A program made the position numbers and the translations under genes. A DNA stretch of 43,316 nt from the NCBI GenBank assembly GCA_947473355.1, contig CANJCQ010000032.1, positions 1 to 43,316 of the forward strand. Reading direction: 5' to 3'. Shown piece by piece: positions 17,202-25,871 of the stretch; within the stretch, counting starts at the first letter, position 1; each line of letters opens with the position of its first letter. The DNA comes from Sphingomonadaceae bacterium. GTDB taxonomy: Bacteria > Pseudomonadota > Alphaproteobacteria > Sphingomonadales > Sphingomonadaceae. The notes below the pieces were generated by a model. It ran no database searches, had not been told where the DNA came from, and worked only from the letters and a program-made list of their open reading frames with translations.

Positions 17202-17687
17202 ATGAACCGTCTTGATTTCACCCCCTATCGCCGCTCGATGGTCGGCTTTGACCGTATCTTCGACATGATCGAAAACCAGGCCCGCAGCAGCAGCGACAAC
17301 TTCCCCCCCTTCAACATCGAAAAGCACGGGCAAGATGCCTATCGCATCACGCTTGCCGTCGCCGGCTTCAAGAGTACCGATCTCGAGATCACCGCCCAAC
17401 AGAACCTGCTGGTAGTTCAGGGCCGCAAGCCAGGCCAGGGCTCAGCCGAGGGCGGCTCGGACGCAGCCGCAACCATGCTCCACATCGGCATTGCACAGCG
17501 CGGCTTTGAACGGCGTTTCGAACTGGCTGATTATGTCCGCGTCGCCAATGCGGGGCTTGAAGATGGCCTCTTGACCATCGATCTGGTCCGCGAAGTGCCC
17601 GAGGCAATGCTGCCCAAGAAAATCGCAATTGGTCCGCGCGCGCCGCTTTCGGTTGTCAGCGAAGGCGAAGACAGCCAGGCCGCCTGA
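17202..17687 (+). CDS. Small heat-shock protein, Hsp20/IbpA family
   Basis: This 161-residue chaperone has the alpha-crystallin domain at about residues 30-130, including the YRITLAVAGFKSTDLEITAQ strand region, the LLVVQGRK strand and the FERRFELADYVRV segment. The end of the domain, GLLTIDLVREVPEA, is typical of the IbpA/HspH class. It binds unfolding proteins during heat stress without ATP. The start is the ATG at 17202, 8 bases after the GGAGGA ribosome site; an in-frame upstream opening covers the RNA leader and is ignored. Regulation by RpoH and a ROSE thermometer is indicated by the upstream sequence. Confidence 0.95.
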   Translation: MNRLDFTPYRRSMVGFDRIFDMIENQARSSSDNFPPFNIEKHGQDAYRITLAVAGFKSTDLEITAQQNLLVVQGRKPGQGSAEGGSDAAATMLHIGIAQRGFERRFELADYVRVANAGLEDGLLTIDLVREVPEAMLPKKIAIGPRAPLSVVSEGEDSQAA

Positions 17688-17718
17688 TCTGGCGCGATTT
17701 GCTGATCTGGAAAGATTT

Positions 17719-17746
17719 GGGGGTGGATCCGGGAAGATCCACCCCC
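17719..17746 (+). terminator. Hairpin terminator downstream of hsp20
   Basis: GGGGGTGGATC (17719-17729) and GATCCACCCCC (17736-17746) form a perfect 11-base-pair stem around a CGGGAA loop. It starts 32 bases after the hsp20 stop. The following sequence lacks a long U tract (gcgacaccttt), so it may be a weak intrinsic terminator or an mRNA-protecting stem, possibly acting for both strands. Confidence 0.65.
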
Positions 17747-17882
17747 GCGACACCTTTCGGCACCGCCTTGCCGCCTGAATGATCGTCCGGGTCGCTGTAG
17801 ACGATCATCAGCGGGGCAAGCTGATTTCGGGATCGACTCGACAGTTGAGCGATCCAACTTAGTGTAGATCATGATTTTAGCC

Positions 17883-17913
17883 ACGAATGCGTTAACGTAT
17901 ATCGTTAATTCGT
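17883..17913. repeat. Extended inverted repeat TTAACG-TATAT-CGTTAA
   Basis: TTAACG (17892-17897) and CGTTAA (17903-17908) form a perfect dyad around TATAT. Outer arms ACGAA (17883-17887) and TTCGT (17909-17913) extend the symmetry with a gap on one side. It lies about 80 bases beyond the pyrG stop, away from any obvious promoter. It could be a protein-binding or recombination site; the function is unknown. Confidence 0.5.
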
Positions 17914-17992
17914 AAAGCGCCTGTCATTCAGGACTCTGTATCCCCCTTCGCAGCTACCGCTTGAAATCCTGACAGCTGCGAGCCGGCAGTGC

Positions 17993-19627
17993 CTAAACCA
18001 GCCGCGACTGGCGCAGCGCGGCTTCGATGAAGCTCGCAAACAGCGGATGCGGATCGAAGGGCTTGCTCTTGAGCTCTGGATGGAACTGCACGCCGACAAA
18101 CCAGGGATGATCAGGCCGCTCGACAATCTCGGGCAGCAGATCGTCAGGCGACATGCCGGAAAAGACGAGCCCGCCCTCTTCCAGCGCATCGCGATAGGCG
18201 ACGTTGACTTCATAGCGGTGGCGGTGGCGTTCGGAAATCGAAGTGCTGCCATAGAAAGCGGCAACATGGCTGTTGCCTGCCAGCTTGGCGGGATAGGCGC
18301 CCAACCGCATGGTTCCGCCCAGATCGCCGCCGGCCTCGCGCTTCTGGATTCCTTCCGCGCTCATCCACTCTTCGATGATTCCAACCACTGGTTGCTGCGT
18401 CGGTCCGAATTCGGTTGAGGAAGCATCAGGCACGCCGCCCAGATTTCGCATCCCTTCAACACAGGCCATCTGCATGCCGAAGCAGATTCCGAAAAAGGGC
18501 ACATTGCGCTCGCGGGCGAAACGGATCGCCTGAATCTTGCCCTCCGCCCCGCGCTCGCCAAAAGCGCCTGGCACCAGAATGGCATGCAGCGGCTCAAGCT
18601 TTGCGGCTACATCGCTGTCAGGCGCATCGAACAGTTCGGCGTCGATCCACTGGATGTTGACCTTGACCCGGTTGGCCAAGCCGCCATGAATCAGCGCCTC
18701 GTTTAGTGACTTGTAAGCATCGGGCAGGCCGACATATTTGCCGACCACGCCGATGGTAACTTCGCCTTCGGGATTATGCAGCCGATCAACAATATCGTGC
18801 CAGCGGCGCAGGTCCGGGGCGAGGCCCGGGGTGATGCCGAAAGCGCGCAGCACTTCGAAATCGAGGCCTTCGCCGTGATACTGCAGCGGCACTTCATAGA
18901 TGCTCTTGGCATCGAGCGCCGGGATCACTGCTTCCTTGCGGACGTTGCAGAAGGCGGCGATCTTGGCGCGTTCGGCTTCGGGCAGCGGATGCTCGCAGCG
19001 GCAGACCAGTACATCGGGCTGGACGCCGAGCGAAGTCAATTCCTTGACGCTGTGCTGGGTCGGCTTGGTTTTGAGCTCCCCGGCCGCTGCGATGAATGGA
19101 ACCAAAGTGACATGGACGAACACCGTCTGGTCGCGGCCCAGATCGTTGCGCAATTGGCGAATCGCTTCGATGAACGGCAGACTTTCGATATCGCCGACCG
19201 TCCCGCCGATCTCGCAAAGCACAAAATCGAGGCCATCGGTCTCGGCCAGAGCGAACTGTTTGATCGCATCGGTGACATGCGGAATGACCTGGACCGTCGC
19301 TCCCAGATAGTCGCCGCGTCGCTCGCGGGTAATGATCTGCTGATAGATGCGGCCCGAGGTGACATTGTCAGTCTGCCGGGCGGAAACACCAGTGAAGCGT
19401 TCATAATGACCAAGATCGAGATCGGTCTCCGCACCATCGTCGGTGACATAGACTTCGCCGTGCTGATAGGGGCTCATCGTCCCCGGATCGACGTTAAGAT
19501 AGGGATCGAACTTGCGGATTCGGACCTTGAATCCGCGCGCTTGCAGCAGAGCCGCAAGGCTCGCCGCCATAAGTCCCTTGCCAAGCGATGAGACCACGCC
19601 GCCGGTGATGAAAATGAACCGCGCCAT
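17993..19627 (-). CDS. pyrG: CTP synthase (glutamine-hydrolysing)
   Basis: This 544-residue enzyme makes CTP from UTP, ATP and glutamine. The N-terminal synthetase domain starts [13 protein letters not shown] (P-loop) and has the conserved [20 protein letters not shown] region. The C-terminal class I glutamine amidotransferase domain (from about residue 290) has the nucleophile Cys in GICFGMQ and a His-Glu pair in [10 protein letters not shown]. The ATG at 19627 is preferred to an in-frame TTG three codons upstream because the family begins [10 protein letters not shown]. It follows secG on the same strand, 90 bases downstream, and ends convergent with hsp20. Confidence 0.98.
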   Translation of the reverse strand: MARFIFITGGVVSSLGKGLMAASLAALLQARGFKVRIRKFDPYLNVDPGTMSPYQHGEVYVTDDGAETDLDLGHYERFTGVSARQTDNVTSGRIYQQIITRERRGDYLGATVQVIPHVTDAIKQFALAETDGLDFVLCEIGGTVGDIESLPFIEAIRQLRNDLGRDQTVFVHVTLVPFIAAAGELKTKPTQHSVKELTSLGVQPDVLVCRCEHPLPEAERAKIAAFCNVRKEAVIPALDAKSIYEVPLQYHGEGLDFEVLRAFGITPGLAPDLRRWHDIVDRLHNPEGEVTIGVVGKYVGLPDAYKSLNEALIHGGLANRVKVNIQWIDAELFDAPDSDVAAKLEPLHAILVPGAFGERGAEGKIQAIRFARERNVPFFGICFGMQMACVEGMRNLGGVPDASSTEFGPTQQPVVGIIEEWMSAEGIQKREAGGDLGGTMRLGAYPAKLAGNSHVAAFYGSTSISERHRHRYEVNVAYRDALEEGGLVFSGMSPDDLLPEIVERPDHPWFVGVQFHPELKSKPFDPHPLFASFIEAALRQSRLV

Positions 19628-19717
19628 GGGAGCCAAGCCTTACTGGCAAGCGCAGTGAATGCGCAAGCGGGCGATGCCGTGTCTTTGCGTCAATCCACAG
19701 GCGTGAATGCCTGTGGC

Positions 19718-20146
19718 CTACTTTTTTGCAGGAGCGGCAAGCGGATCGACAGGTGCGGGTGCGGGTGCGGCTTGGCCGGCGGCACCGGGTGCGGCGGCGC
19801 CATTGGCAGCTGGCGCAGCCCCGCCAGGCGCTGCCAATGGGTCAGCTGCCTGAGATGGCGCGACATCAGCTGCCGTTGCATTGCGCTTGAGCGACGTATC
19901 GATCTTGCGGGTCGAAGTCGCGCCCACTGCCAGCGCCGCCAGCACAATACTGAGGCCGACAAATGCTATGGCCAGAAAGGCAGTCGCTCGGGTCAGGAAA
20001 TTGGCCGCGCCGCGTGCCGACATCAGGCCCGCCGGGCTGCCGCCAACGCCAAGCCCGCCGCCTTCCGAACGCTGCATGAGAATAACGCCCAGCAGCGCCG
20101 CAGCGACCAGCGCCTGGACAACGGTCAGGAACAGAAACAGGGACAT
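19718..20146 (-). CDS. secG: Preprotein translocase subunit SecG
   Basis: The 142-residue protein has the SecG pattern: one membrane helix at residues 2-22, the conserved loop ILMQRSEGGGLGVGG with a GLMSARG segment after it, and a second helix (about 53-77). A long Ala/Pro/Gly-rich cytoplasmic or periplasmic tail follows, as is common in this group. SecG assists SecYEG-mediated protein export. The ATG at 20146 is chosen because it puts the first helix at the N-terminus; an open frame extends 15 codons upstream. It lies between tpiA and pyrG on the same strand, a conserved alphaproteobacterial order. Confidence 0.94.
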   Translation of the reverse strand: MSLFLFLTVVQALVAAALLGVILMQRSEGGGLGVGGSPAGLMSARGAANFLTRATAFLAIAFVGLSIVLAALAVGATSTRKIDTSLKRNATAADVAPSQAADPLAAPGGAAPAANGAAAPGAAGQAAPAPAPVDPLAAPAKK

Positions 20147-20283
20147 CGACAAGGGCCTTCGCATTGTGTGGCGCAATTTGAGCGCGTGCATCTAGGCAAT
20201 GGCGCGGCTTGGCGCAAGACTCTGGGCCGAACTTGTGCTGCCGGGCATTGTGATTCGCAATCAGGCATGAAGCCTGCCTGCAA

Positions 20284-21042
20284 CTAAGCCTCGTCGGCCA
20301 ACCCCGCTGCGCCGATAATCGCCGTGAAGCCATCGGCGGTCAGACTCGCCCCGCCAACCAGCGCGCCGCCGACTTCATCGACAGCCATCAGTTTCGCTGC
20401 ATTGTCGGCATTGACCGAGCCGCCATAGAGGATGCGCACGTCGCTGCCGGCTTCGCCATAGGCTGCCACCAACTGCGCACGGATCGACTTGTGCACGGTG
20501 CGGACATCCTTGACAGAAGGCACGCGGCCAGTGCCAATCGCCCAGACAGGTTCATAAGCTACTGCGAGCTGAGCGGCTGCTGCTTCGCCGCGCGGCAGCG
20601 ATCCCTTCAACTGCTTGGCGACAACTTCTTCAGCCTTGCCCGTATCGCGCTGCGCCTCGGTCTCGCCGACGCACAAAATAACCGAAAGCCCTGCCGCCTG
20701 CGCTGCTTCGGCCTTGCTGCGAACCACGGCATCGCTCTCGCCATGCATTGCTCGCCGCTCGCTGTGGCCAACAATCGTGAAATCGGCGCCGGCATCGACC
20801 AGCATCGCCGCCGAAATATCGCCGGTGAATGCTCCGCTGACCTCGGCATGGCAATCCTGCCCACCAACTCCGATGTCTTGTACCGCCTCGCGCATCGCAC
20901 TGATCAGCGTTGCTGGCGGTGCCAATGCAACCTGCACTTTGGGAAAACGCGCAGCCGCACGGTCTATGGCCCGGGCTTCTGAAAGCATCGAGCGGGCACC
21001 GTTCATCTTCCAGTTGCCAACAATATACGGAATATTACTCAT
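20284..21042 (-). CDS. tpiA: Triosephosphate isomerase
   Basis: This 252-residue glycolytic enzyme interconverts dihydroxyacetone phosphate and glyceraldehyde 3-phosphate. Catalytic residues are seen as Lys12 in NWKMNG, the His in IVGHSERR and the Glu in AYEPVWAIGTG. The phosphate-binding LYGGSVNADNA block and the GALVGGASL segment are at the C-terminal end. Length matches the family. It heads the tpiA-secG-pyrG run and is divergent from the foldase gene at 21254, with 211 bases between them that must hold both promoters. Confidence 0.98.
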   Translation of the reverse strand: MSNIPYIVGNWKMNGARSMLSEARAIDRAAARFPKVQVALAPPATLISAMREAVQDIGVGGQDCHAEVSGAFTGDISAAMLVDAGADFTIVGHSERRAMHGESDAVVRSKAEAAQAAGLSVILCVGETEAQRDTGKAEEVVAKQLKGSLPRGEAAAAQLAVAYEPVWAIGTGRVPSVKDVRTVHKSIRAQLVAAYGEAGSDVRILYGGSVNADNAAKLMAVDEVGGALVGGASLTADGFTAIIGAAGLADEA

Positions 21043-21253
21043 CGTGTTCCTTTTGCGGCGAACGAATCCAGCCGCGCTTCATTTCGCGCGCTGCTAGGCC
21101 AGGCGTATGGCTTCTGTCAAAGCCAGGTGGATAACAACGCACCGGTCTGTCGCAGATTTGCCACGCACCATTGCCGGAATCTGCAATCGCTTCTAAAGCG
21201 CCGACAACTGCGTCGGCATTTCCAGAGCGGCGCCATTGGCAAGTGACTGAGCA

Positions 21254-23185
21254 ATGATCCAATTCCTGCGCAAATTGATGCATTCCAAACTCGGGGTCGG
21301 CCTGGCGCTTGCCTTTGTCTTCGTGATTGCGCTCGCTTTCGCTGCTGGCGATATCTCTAACTATCGCAACAGCGCAAGCGGCGGAGACCGTGTGGCAACC
21401 GTTGGCAAGGAGCAGATCCAGGCTGTTAAGCTCAGCCAGGCCGCCAACACTGCACTCGAAAATCTCAAGCAAAAAGATCCGCGGCTGACGATGAAGGTCT
21501 TCGTTGCCGAAGGTGGGCTGGACAAGGTACTCGACCAGTTGCTCGATAACGTCGGACTGGGCGCGTTTGGTCGCAAATATGGCATTACTGCCAGTGACCG
21601 GCTGATCGACAGCGAAATAGCCAAGGTGCCAGGCTTCAAGGGTCCCGACGGCCAGTTCAGCGATGCCGCTTTTCGGCAGATGCTGCAACAGCGCGGGATG
21701 ACTGAACAAAGTGTGCGTGACGATCTGGCGCAAGGCCTGATCGCCCGTCAATTGATGGTTCCGGCTGAATTCGGTTCGGTGTTCTCACGAGACATCACCT
21801 TGCGTTATGCCGCCTTGCTGCGTGAGAACCGCAGCGGCGCAATCGGCCTGCTGCCGGCCTTGGCTTTCACGCCAAAGACCCCGCCGAGTGAAGCCGAGTT
21901 GCAGTCTTTCTATGCAAAGAACCGCGATCGCTTCATTCGCCCCGAACGCCGGGTGATTCGCTACGCCGCTTTCTCCGAAGCAGTGCTCAAGACTGTGCCC
22001 GCGCCTACTGAACAGGAAATTGCCGCGCGTTATGAAGTCGGCAAGGCTCAGTACAGCGAACAGGAAACCCGCCGGATTACCCAGCTGATCGTTCCAACTG
22101 AAGCTGCCGCCAGGGCCATCGCTGGTGAAATCGGCCAGGGTAAACACATGGAAGCTGTTGCCGCAGCCAAGGGCCTCGCCGCTGCAAGCCTTGGCGCTGT
22201 GACCAAACAGGCACTCGCCAGCCAGAGCACGCAACCCGTTGCAGATGCTGCCTTTGCGGCCACTAACGGCGGCATTGCGGCGCCCGCCCGCAGCCCGCTC
22301 GGTTGGCATGTGCTGCGCATCGACGGGATCGACAAACGCGCTGCACGCAGCCTCGATTCTGTCCGCGGCGAACTGGTCTCCCAGCTGACAGTCGAAAAGC
22401 GCCGCACCGCGCTCAACGATCTTTCCGCGCGGATCGAAGATGAATTCAACAACGGTGGCACGATCGCCGATGCTGCAAAGGAACTCGGCCTGACCTTGCA
22501 GGATACCCCGGCACTGACCGCCGACGGGCAGGTCTATGGCCAGCCTGGCAAGACCGCGCCGCCGCTGCTGACCAAGGTCATGCAGACGGCCTTTTCCATG
22601 GAGCGCGAAGGCCAGCCGCAGCTTGCGGAAATCGATCCGGGCAAGGCCTTTCTGGTGTTCGATGTAACCGCCATCACCCCCTCGGCAGCGGCTCCGCTCG
22701 GCGAAATTCGCGGCGATGTCACTGCCGCCCTGGCGCAGGAACGCGGCGCGCTGGCAGCCAAGGCAGCGGGTGACAAGGTGGTTGCTCTGTCCAAGCGCGG
22801 CACGGACCTTGCCGCTGCCATGGCATCGCTCGGACTTCCCCTGCCCCCGCCCCAGCGCGTCGATATGGGCCGCCAGCAGCTCAATGCTTCCAATCAGCAA
22901 GTGCCGCCGCCGCTCCAGCTGCTGTTTTCCATGGCGCGCGGGACGACCAAATTGCTGCCTGCGCCAAACAACCAGGGATGGTTCGTTGTCAGCCTCAAGG
23001 ACATCGTGCCGGGCAAGGTCGATCCGGCCGATCCCATGCTGCAAGCAGCGCAAGGCGAGCTGGGCCAGTTGGCGGGCAGCGAATACAGCCAGCAGCTGGC
23101 AGCAGCCATCCGCGGTGAGCTCGGCGTCAAACGTGACGATGCTGCACTGCGCGCGCTGCGCAATCAGCTGACCGGCGGCAATTGA
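21254..23185 (+). CDS. Periplasmic peptidyl-prolyl isomerase, SurA/PpiD-like
   Basis: This 643-residue protein has a short cytoplasmic start, one membrane helix (about residues 14-32) and a large periplasmic part. The first periplasmic stretch, with VATVGKEQIQ and a long helical region, is the SurA_N-type chaperone domain. A parvulin-like PPIC domain follows at about 255-355, ending in a SPLGWHVLRID block. The architecture matches PpiD, a foldase attached to the inner membrane near the Sec translocon that helps outer-membrane and exported proteins fold. Only 13 bases separate it from trpE, so the two are probably co-transcribed, although a functional link is not obvious. Confidence 0.92.
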   Translation: MIQFLRKLMHSKLGVGLALAFVFVIALAFAAGDISNYRNSASGGDRVATVGKEQIQAVKLSQAANTALENLKQKDPRLTMKVFVAEGGLDKVLDQLLDNVGLGAFGRKYGITASDRLIDSEIAKVPGFKGPDGQFSDAAFRQMLQQRGMTEQSVRDDLAQGLIARQLMVPAEFGSVFSRDITLRYAALLRENRSGAIGLLPALAFTPKTPPSEAELQSFYAKNRDRFIRPERRVIRYAAFSEAVLKTVPAPTEQEIAARYEVGKAQYSEQETRRITQLIVPTEAAARAIAGEIGQGKHMEAVAAAKGLAAASLGAVTKQALASQSTQPVADAAFAATNGGIAAPARSPLGWHVLRIDGIDKRAARSLDSVRGELVSQLTVEKRRTALNDLSARIEDEFNNGGTIADAAKELGLTLQDTPALTADGQVYGQPGKTAPPLLTKVMQTAFSMEREGQPQLAEIDPGKAFLVFDVTAITPSAAAPLGEIRGDVTAALAQERGALAAKAAGDKVVALSKRGTDLAAAMASLGLPLPPPQRVDMGRQQLNASNQQVPPPLQLLFSMARGTTKLLPAPNNQGWFVVSLKDIVPGKVDPADPMLQAAQGELGQLAGSEYSQQLAAAIRGELGVKRDDAALRALRNQLTGGN

Positions 23186-23198
23186 TCGCGCTCCGCTG

Positions 23199-24728
23199 AT
23201 GACCGAAAGACGTTCCGGGACGCTACCGGAGAATTTTGATGCTGCGGCGTCTGCCCTCGCCGGGCAAAGACCCGCGCTGATCTGGCGGCGGCTGATTGCC
23301 GACACCGAAACGCCGGTGGGCGCGGCGGTCAAGCTTATCGAGCCGGGGCGGGGTGATTTTCTGCTTGAGTCGGTGGAAGGCGGCGCAGTGCGCGGGCGCT
23401 ACAGCCTGTTGGGCCTCGATCCCGATCTGGTGTTCCGCGCCACAGGCGCTACCTGCGAAATCAACCGGGTCTGGCCTGCGGACCGCGAGGCATTTGCTGG
23501 CCTTCAGGGGGATAGCCTGACTGAGCTGCGCGCGCTTGTCGCCAGCTGCCGGATCGATGTTCCGCCAGAACTGCCCAAGGCGCTCGCCTGTCTGGTCGGC
23601 TATTTCGGCTATGAGACCATCGGCCTCGTCGAAAAGCTGCCCCGCGCGGCCCAGAGCGCGCTCGAACTGCCCGACATGCTGTTCGTCCGCCCTTCGCTGA
23701 TCCTGGTGTTTGACCGGCTGAGCGATGCCCTGTTCTGTGTGGCCCTGGTCTGGCCTTCCGCAGTGGCGCCGGAACGCGCGCTCGGCGCTGCCAGCGAGCG
23801 GATTGACGAGGCGTTGCGGCGCCTCGCTTGCCCCGCCCCTGCCCTTGCAAGCGATCCGGCTCTGCCAACACCCGAGCTTACCCCGGTGCTTTCCGGCGAG
23901 ACCTACAAGTCGATGGTGTTGCGCGCCAAGGACTACATCGAGGCAGGCGACATCTTTCAGGTCGTGCTCGCCCAGCGCTTCACCTGCCCGTTCACCTTGC
24001 CCCCGCTGGCGCTCTATCGCGCGCTGCGGCGGGTGAACCCTTCACCCTTCCTGTTCTTCCTCGATATGCCCGGCTTTGCGCTGACTGGCTCAAGCCCGGA
24101 AATCCTGGTGCGGGTGCGCGACGGCGAAGTCACCATCCGGCCCATCGCCGGAACGCGCCCTCGCGGTGCCACGCCTGACGAAGACCGCGCCAACGAGGCC
24201 AGTCTGCTCGCCGACCCCAAGGAACGCGCCGAACACCTGATGCTGCTCGATCTCGGCCGCAACGATATCGGCCGGGTGGCTACAGCGGGCTCGGTTGAAG
24301 TCACCGACAGCTACACCGTCGAGCACTACAGCCACGTCATGCACATCGTCAGCAATGTCGTCGGGCAGCTCGATACAGCCAAACATGACGCCATCGACGC
24401 CGTCTTCGCAGGCTTTCCTGCAGGAACGGTTTCGGGCGCACCGAAAGTGCGCGCCTGCGAGATCATCGCCGAGCTGGAGCCCGAAACCCGCGGGGCCTAC
24501 GCAGGCGGCGTCGGCTATTTCGCACCCGACGGTTCGGTCGACAGCTGCATCGTGCTGCGCACCGGCGTGGTCAAGGATGGCGTGCTGCATGTTCAGGCAG
24601 GTGCCGGGATCGTCGCTGATTCGGACCCGGCCTATGAGCAGGCCGAATGCGAGAACAAGGCCAGGGCGCTGATCGCGGCGGCACAGGAGGCTGTGCGGGT
24701 GGCTGGCGAAGCGGGGTTCGGGCAGTAA
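23199..24728 (+). CDS. trpE: Anthranilate synthase component I
   Basis: This 509-residue enzyme makes anthranilate from chorismate, using ammonia supplied by TrpG. The N-terminal domain has the tryptophan feedback motif LLES within FLLESVEGG. The C-terminal chorismate-binding domain has SPFLFFLDMPGFALTGSSPE-type, PIAGTRPRG and FPAGTVSGAPKVRA blocks and the metal-binding Glu residues near EYEQAECENKA-type sequence (here AYEQAECENKA). Length matches stand-alone TrpE. It follows the foldase gene by 13 bases. The partner trpG lies further on, after an opposite-strand gene, so trpE is not in one operon with trpG and trpD here. Confidence 0.97.
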   Translation: MTERRSGTLPENFDAAASALAGQRPALIWRRLIADTETPVGAAVKLIEPGRGDFLLESVEGGAVRGRYSLLGLDPDLVFRATGATCEINRVWPADREAFAGLQGDSLTELRALVASCRIDVPPELPKALACLVGYFGYETIGLVEKLPRAAQSALELPDMLFVRPSLILVFDRLSDALFCVALVWPSAVAPERALGAASERIDEALRRLACPAPALASDPALPTPELTPVLSGETYKSMVLRAKDYIEAGDIFQVVLAQRFTCPFTLPPLALYRALRRVNPSPFLFFLDMPGFALTGSSPEILVRVRDGEVTIRPIAGTRPRGATPDEDRANEASLLADPKERAEHLMLLDLGRNDIGRVATAGSVEVTDSYTVEHYSHVMHIVSNVVGQLDTAKHDAIDAVFAGFPAGTVSGAPKVRACEIIAELEPETRGAYAGGVGYFAPDGSVDSCIVLRTGVVKDGVLHVQAGAGIVADSDPAYEQAECENKARALIAAAQEAVRVAGEAGFGQ

Positions 24729-24741
24729 TTCCGCAAAGGAT

Positions 24742-25170
24742 TCAGCCGATCACCCCGAACCAGGAAAAATAGCCCACAAGAGCGGCAACGAAGATGGCGC
24801 CCCAACCAAATGTATCGACAGGTTTGCCGTCAGCGCCATGTCGCGGGGAAATCAACCTTTGCCAGGTCCCCGCCACAGCGATGATCGCTGCGGTGATCAT
24901 CACCAAGGCGCAGACGATTCGGAAAAGAAGCGAACCCAGCGCATCGAGCCAGCCACCCTGTGCATCGATCCAGCGATCGGCAGTATCCAGATCGATGCCC
25001 AATAGAAGCAGGATTGCACCGATAATGGCGAAGATCAGGAACAGGAACAGGTACAGGGCGGAAGCGCCGCTGCGTGGCCGCAGGTTATCATCGACGGTAA
25101 CCCAGGAGGCACGCGAGATCCGCCACAGCCAGCTAACAAAAATGCCAATCCAGCGCATCAAATTCTCCAT
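24742..25170 (-). CDS. Small membrane protein of unknown function
   Basis: This 142-residue protein has a Trp-rich amphipathic N-terminus (SWLWRISRASWVTVDDNLRP) and three likely membrane helices, at about residues 38-61, 83-103 and 123-140. It is not recognised as a member of a known family. A hydrophilic DTADRWIDAQGG loop separates the first two helices. The gene lies on the opposite strand between trpE and trpG, convergent with trpE (13 bases apart) and divergent from trpG. It ends very close to trpE. Given its size, a role in membrane integrity or a small regulator is possible, but nothing in the sequence decides it. Confidence 0.7.
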   Translation of the reverse strand: MENLMRWIGIFVSWLWRISRASWVTVDDNLRPRSGASALYLFLFLIFAIIGAILLLLGIDLDTADRWIDAQGGWLDALGSLLFRIVCALVMITAAIIAVAGTWQRLISPRHGADGKPVDTFGWGAIFVAALVGYFSWFGVIG

Positions 25171-25276
25171 TGCCTGGGCCTGACCAGCCAGTCTCTCCTG
25201 TGCAGACGCCCATGCATAGCAATATTTGCGCCGCGAGCCGCTTTCGCTTCAGCGCAATTGCCCTTATGGCCAGATC

Positions 25277-25861
25277 ATGATCCTCGTCATCGACAACTAC
25301 GACAGCTTCACCTGGAACCTGGTCCACTATCTGATGGAACTAGGCGCCGAGGTCGAAGTCGTGCGCAATGATGCCCTGAGCGCCACACAGGCCATTGCCA
25401 GCGGCGCGCAGGGCTTTTTGATCTCGCCCGGCCCCTGCACGCCCAATGAGGCCGGGATCAGCCTCGATCTGGTCGGGGCCTGCGCCGATGCGGGAAAGCC
25501 TTTGATGGGGGTCTGCCTTGGCCACCAGTCTATCGGCCAGTATTTCGGCGGCAAAGTGGTGCGCGGCGGGCTGATGCATGGCAAGACTTCGCCAGTGACG
25601 CATGACGGCAGTGGGGTGTTCAAGGGCCTGCCCTCCCCCTTCATCGCGACGCGCTATCACTCGTTGATTGTGGTCGATACGCCTGATGACTTGATCGTCA
25701 ATGCGACCTCGGACGACGCCCATGTCATGGGTTTCCGCCATGCGGTCCATCCGATCCACGGCGTGCAATTCCACCCAGAAAGCATCGCCACGGAGCATGG
25801 CCATGCCCTGCTGGCGAACTTTCTCGACACTTGCGGGATAGAGACCCGCGCGGTCGCATGA
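25277..25861 (+). CDS. trpG: Anthranilate synthase component II (glutamine amidotransferase)
   Basis: This 194-residue class I amidotransferase releases ammonia from glutamine for TrpE. It begins [16 protein letters not shown], the typical TrpG/PabA start. The catalytic Cys is in [11 protein letters not shown] and the His-Glu pair in GVQFHPESI. The ATG at 25277 matches the family start; the open frame extends 17 codons upstream but has no family match. It may also serve aminodeoxychorismate synthesis, as in many bacteria. trpD follows after 10 bases, so the two form an operon, separate from trpE. Confidence 0.97.
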   Translation: MILVIDNYDSFTWNLVHYLMELGAEVEVVRNDALSATQAIASGAQGFLISPGPCTPNEAGISLDLVGACADAGKPLMGVCLGHQSIGQYFGGKVVRGGLMHGKTSPVTHDGSGVFKGLPSPFIATRYHSLIVVDTPDDLIVNATSDDAHVMGFRHAVHPIHGVQFHPESIATEHGHALLANFLDTCGIETRAVA

Positions 25862-25871
25862 GGATTGGCGC

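Larger units (their letters stand above)
17688..17992. other. Convergent intergenic region between hsp20 and pyrG
   Basis: This 305-base stretch carries a strong hairpin at 17719-17746, an AT-rich palindromic site at 17883-17913, and otherwise no coding potential that can be supported. It separates convergent hsp20 and pyrG. Confidence 0.7.

Noticed and set aside
21785..23332. A 515-residue minus-strand frame over the foldase gene
   Set aside because: Antisense shadow of a well-supported PpiD-like gene.
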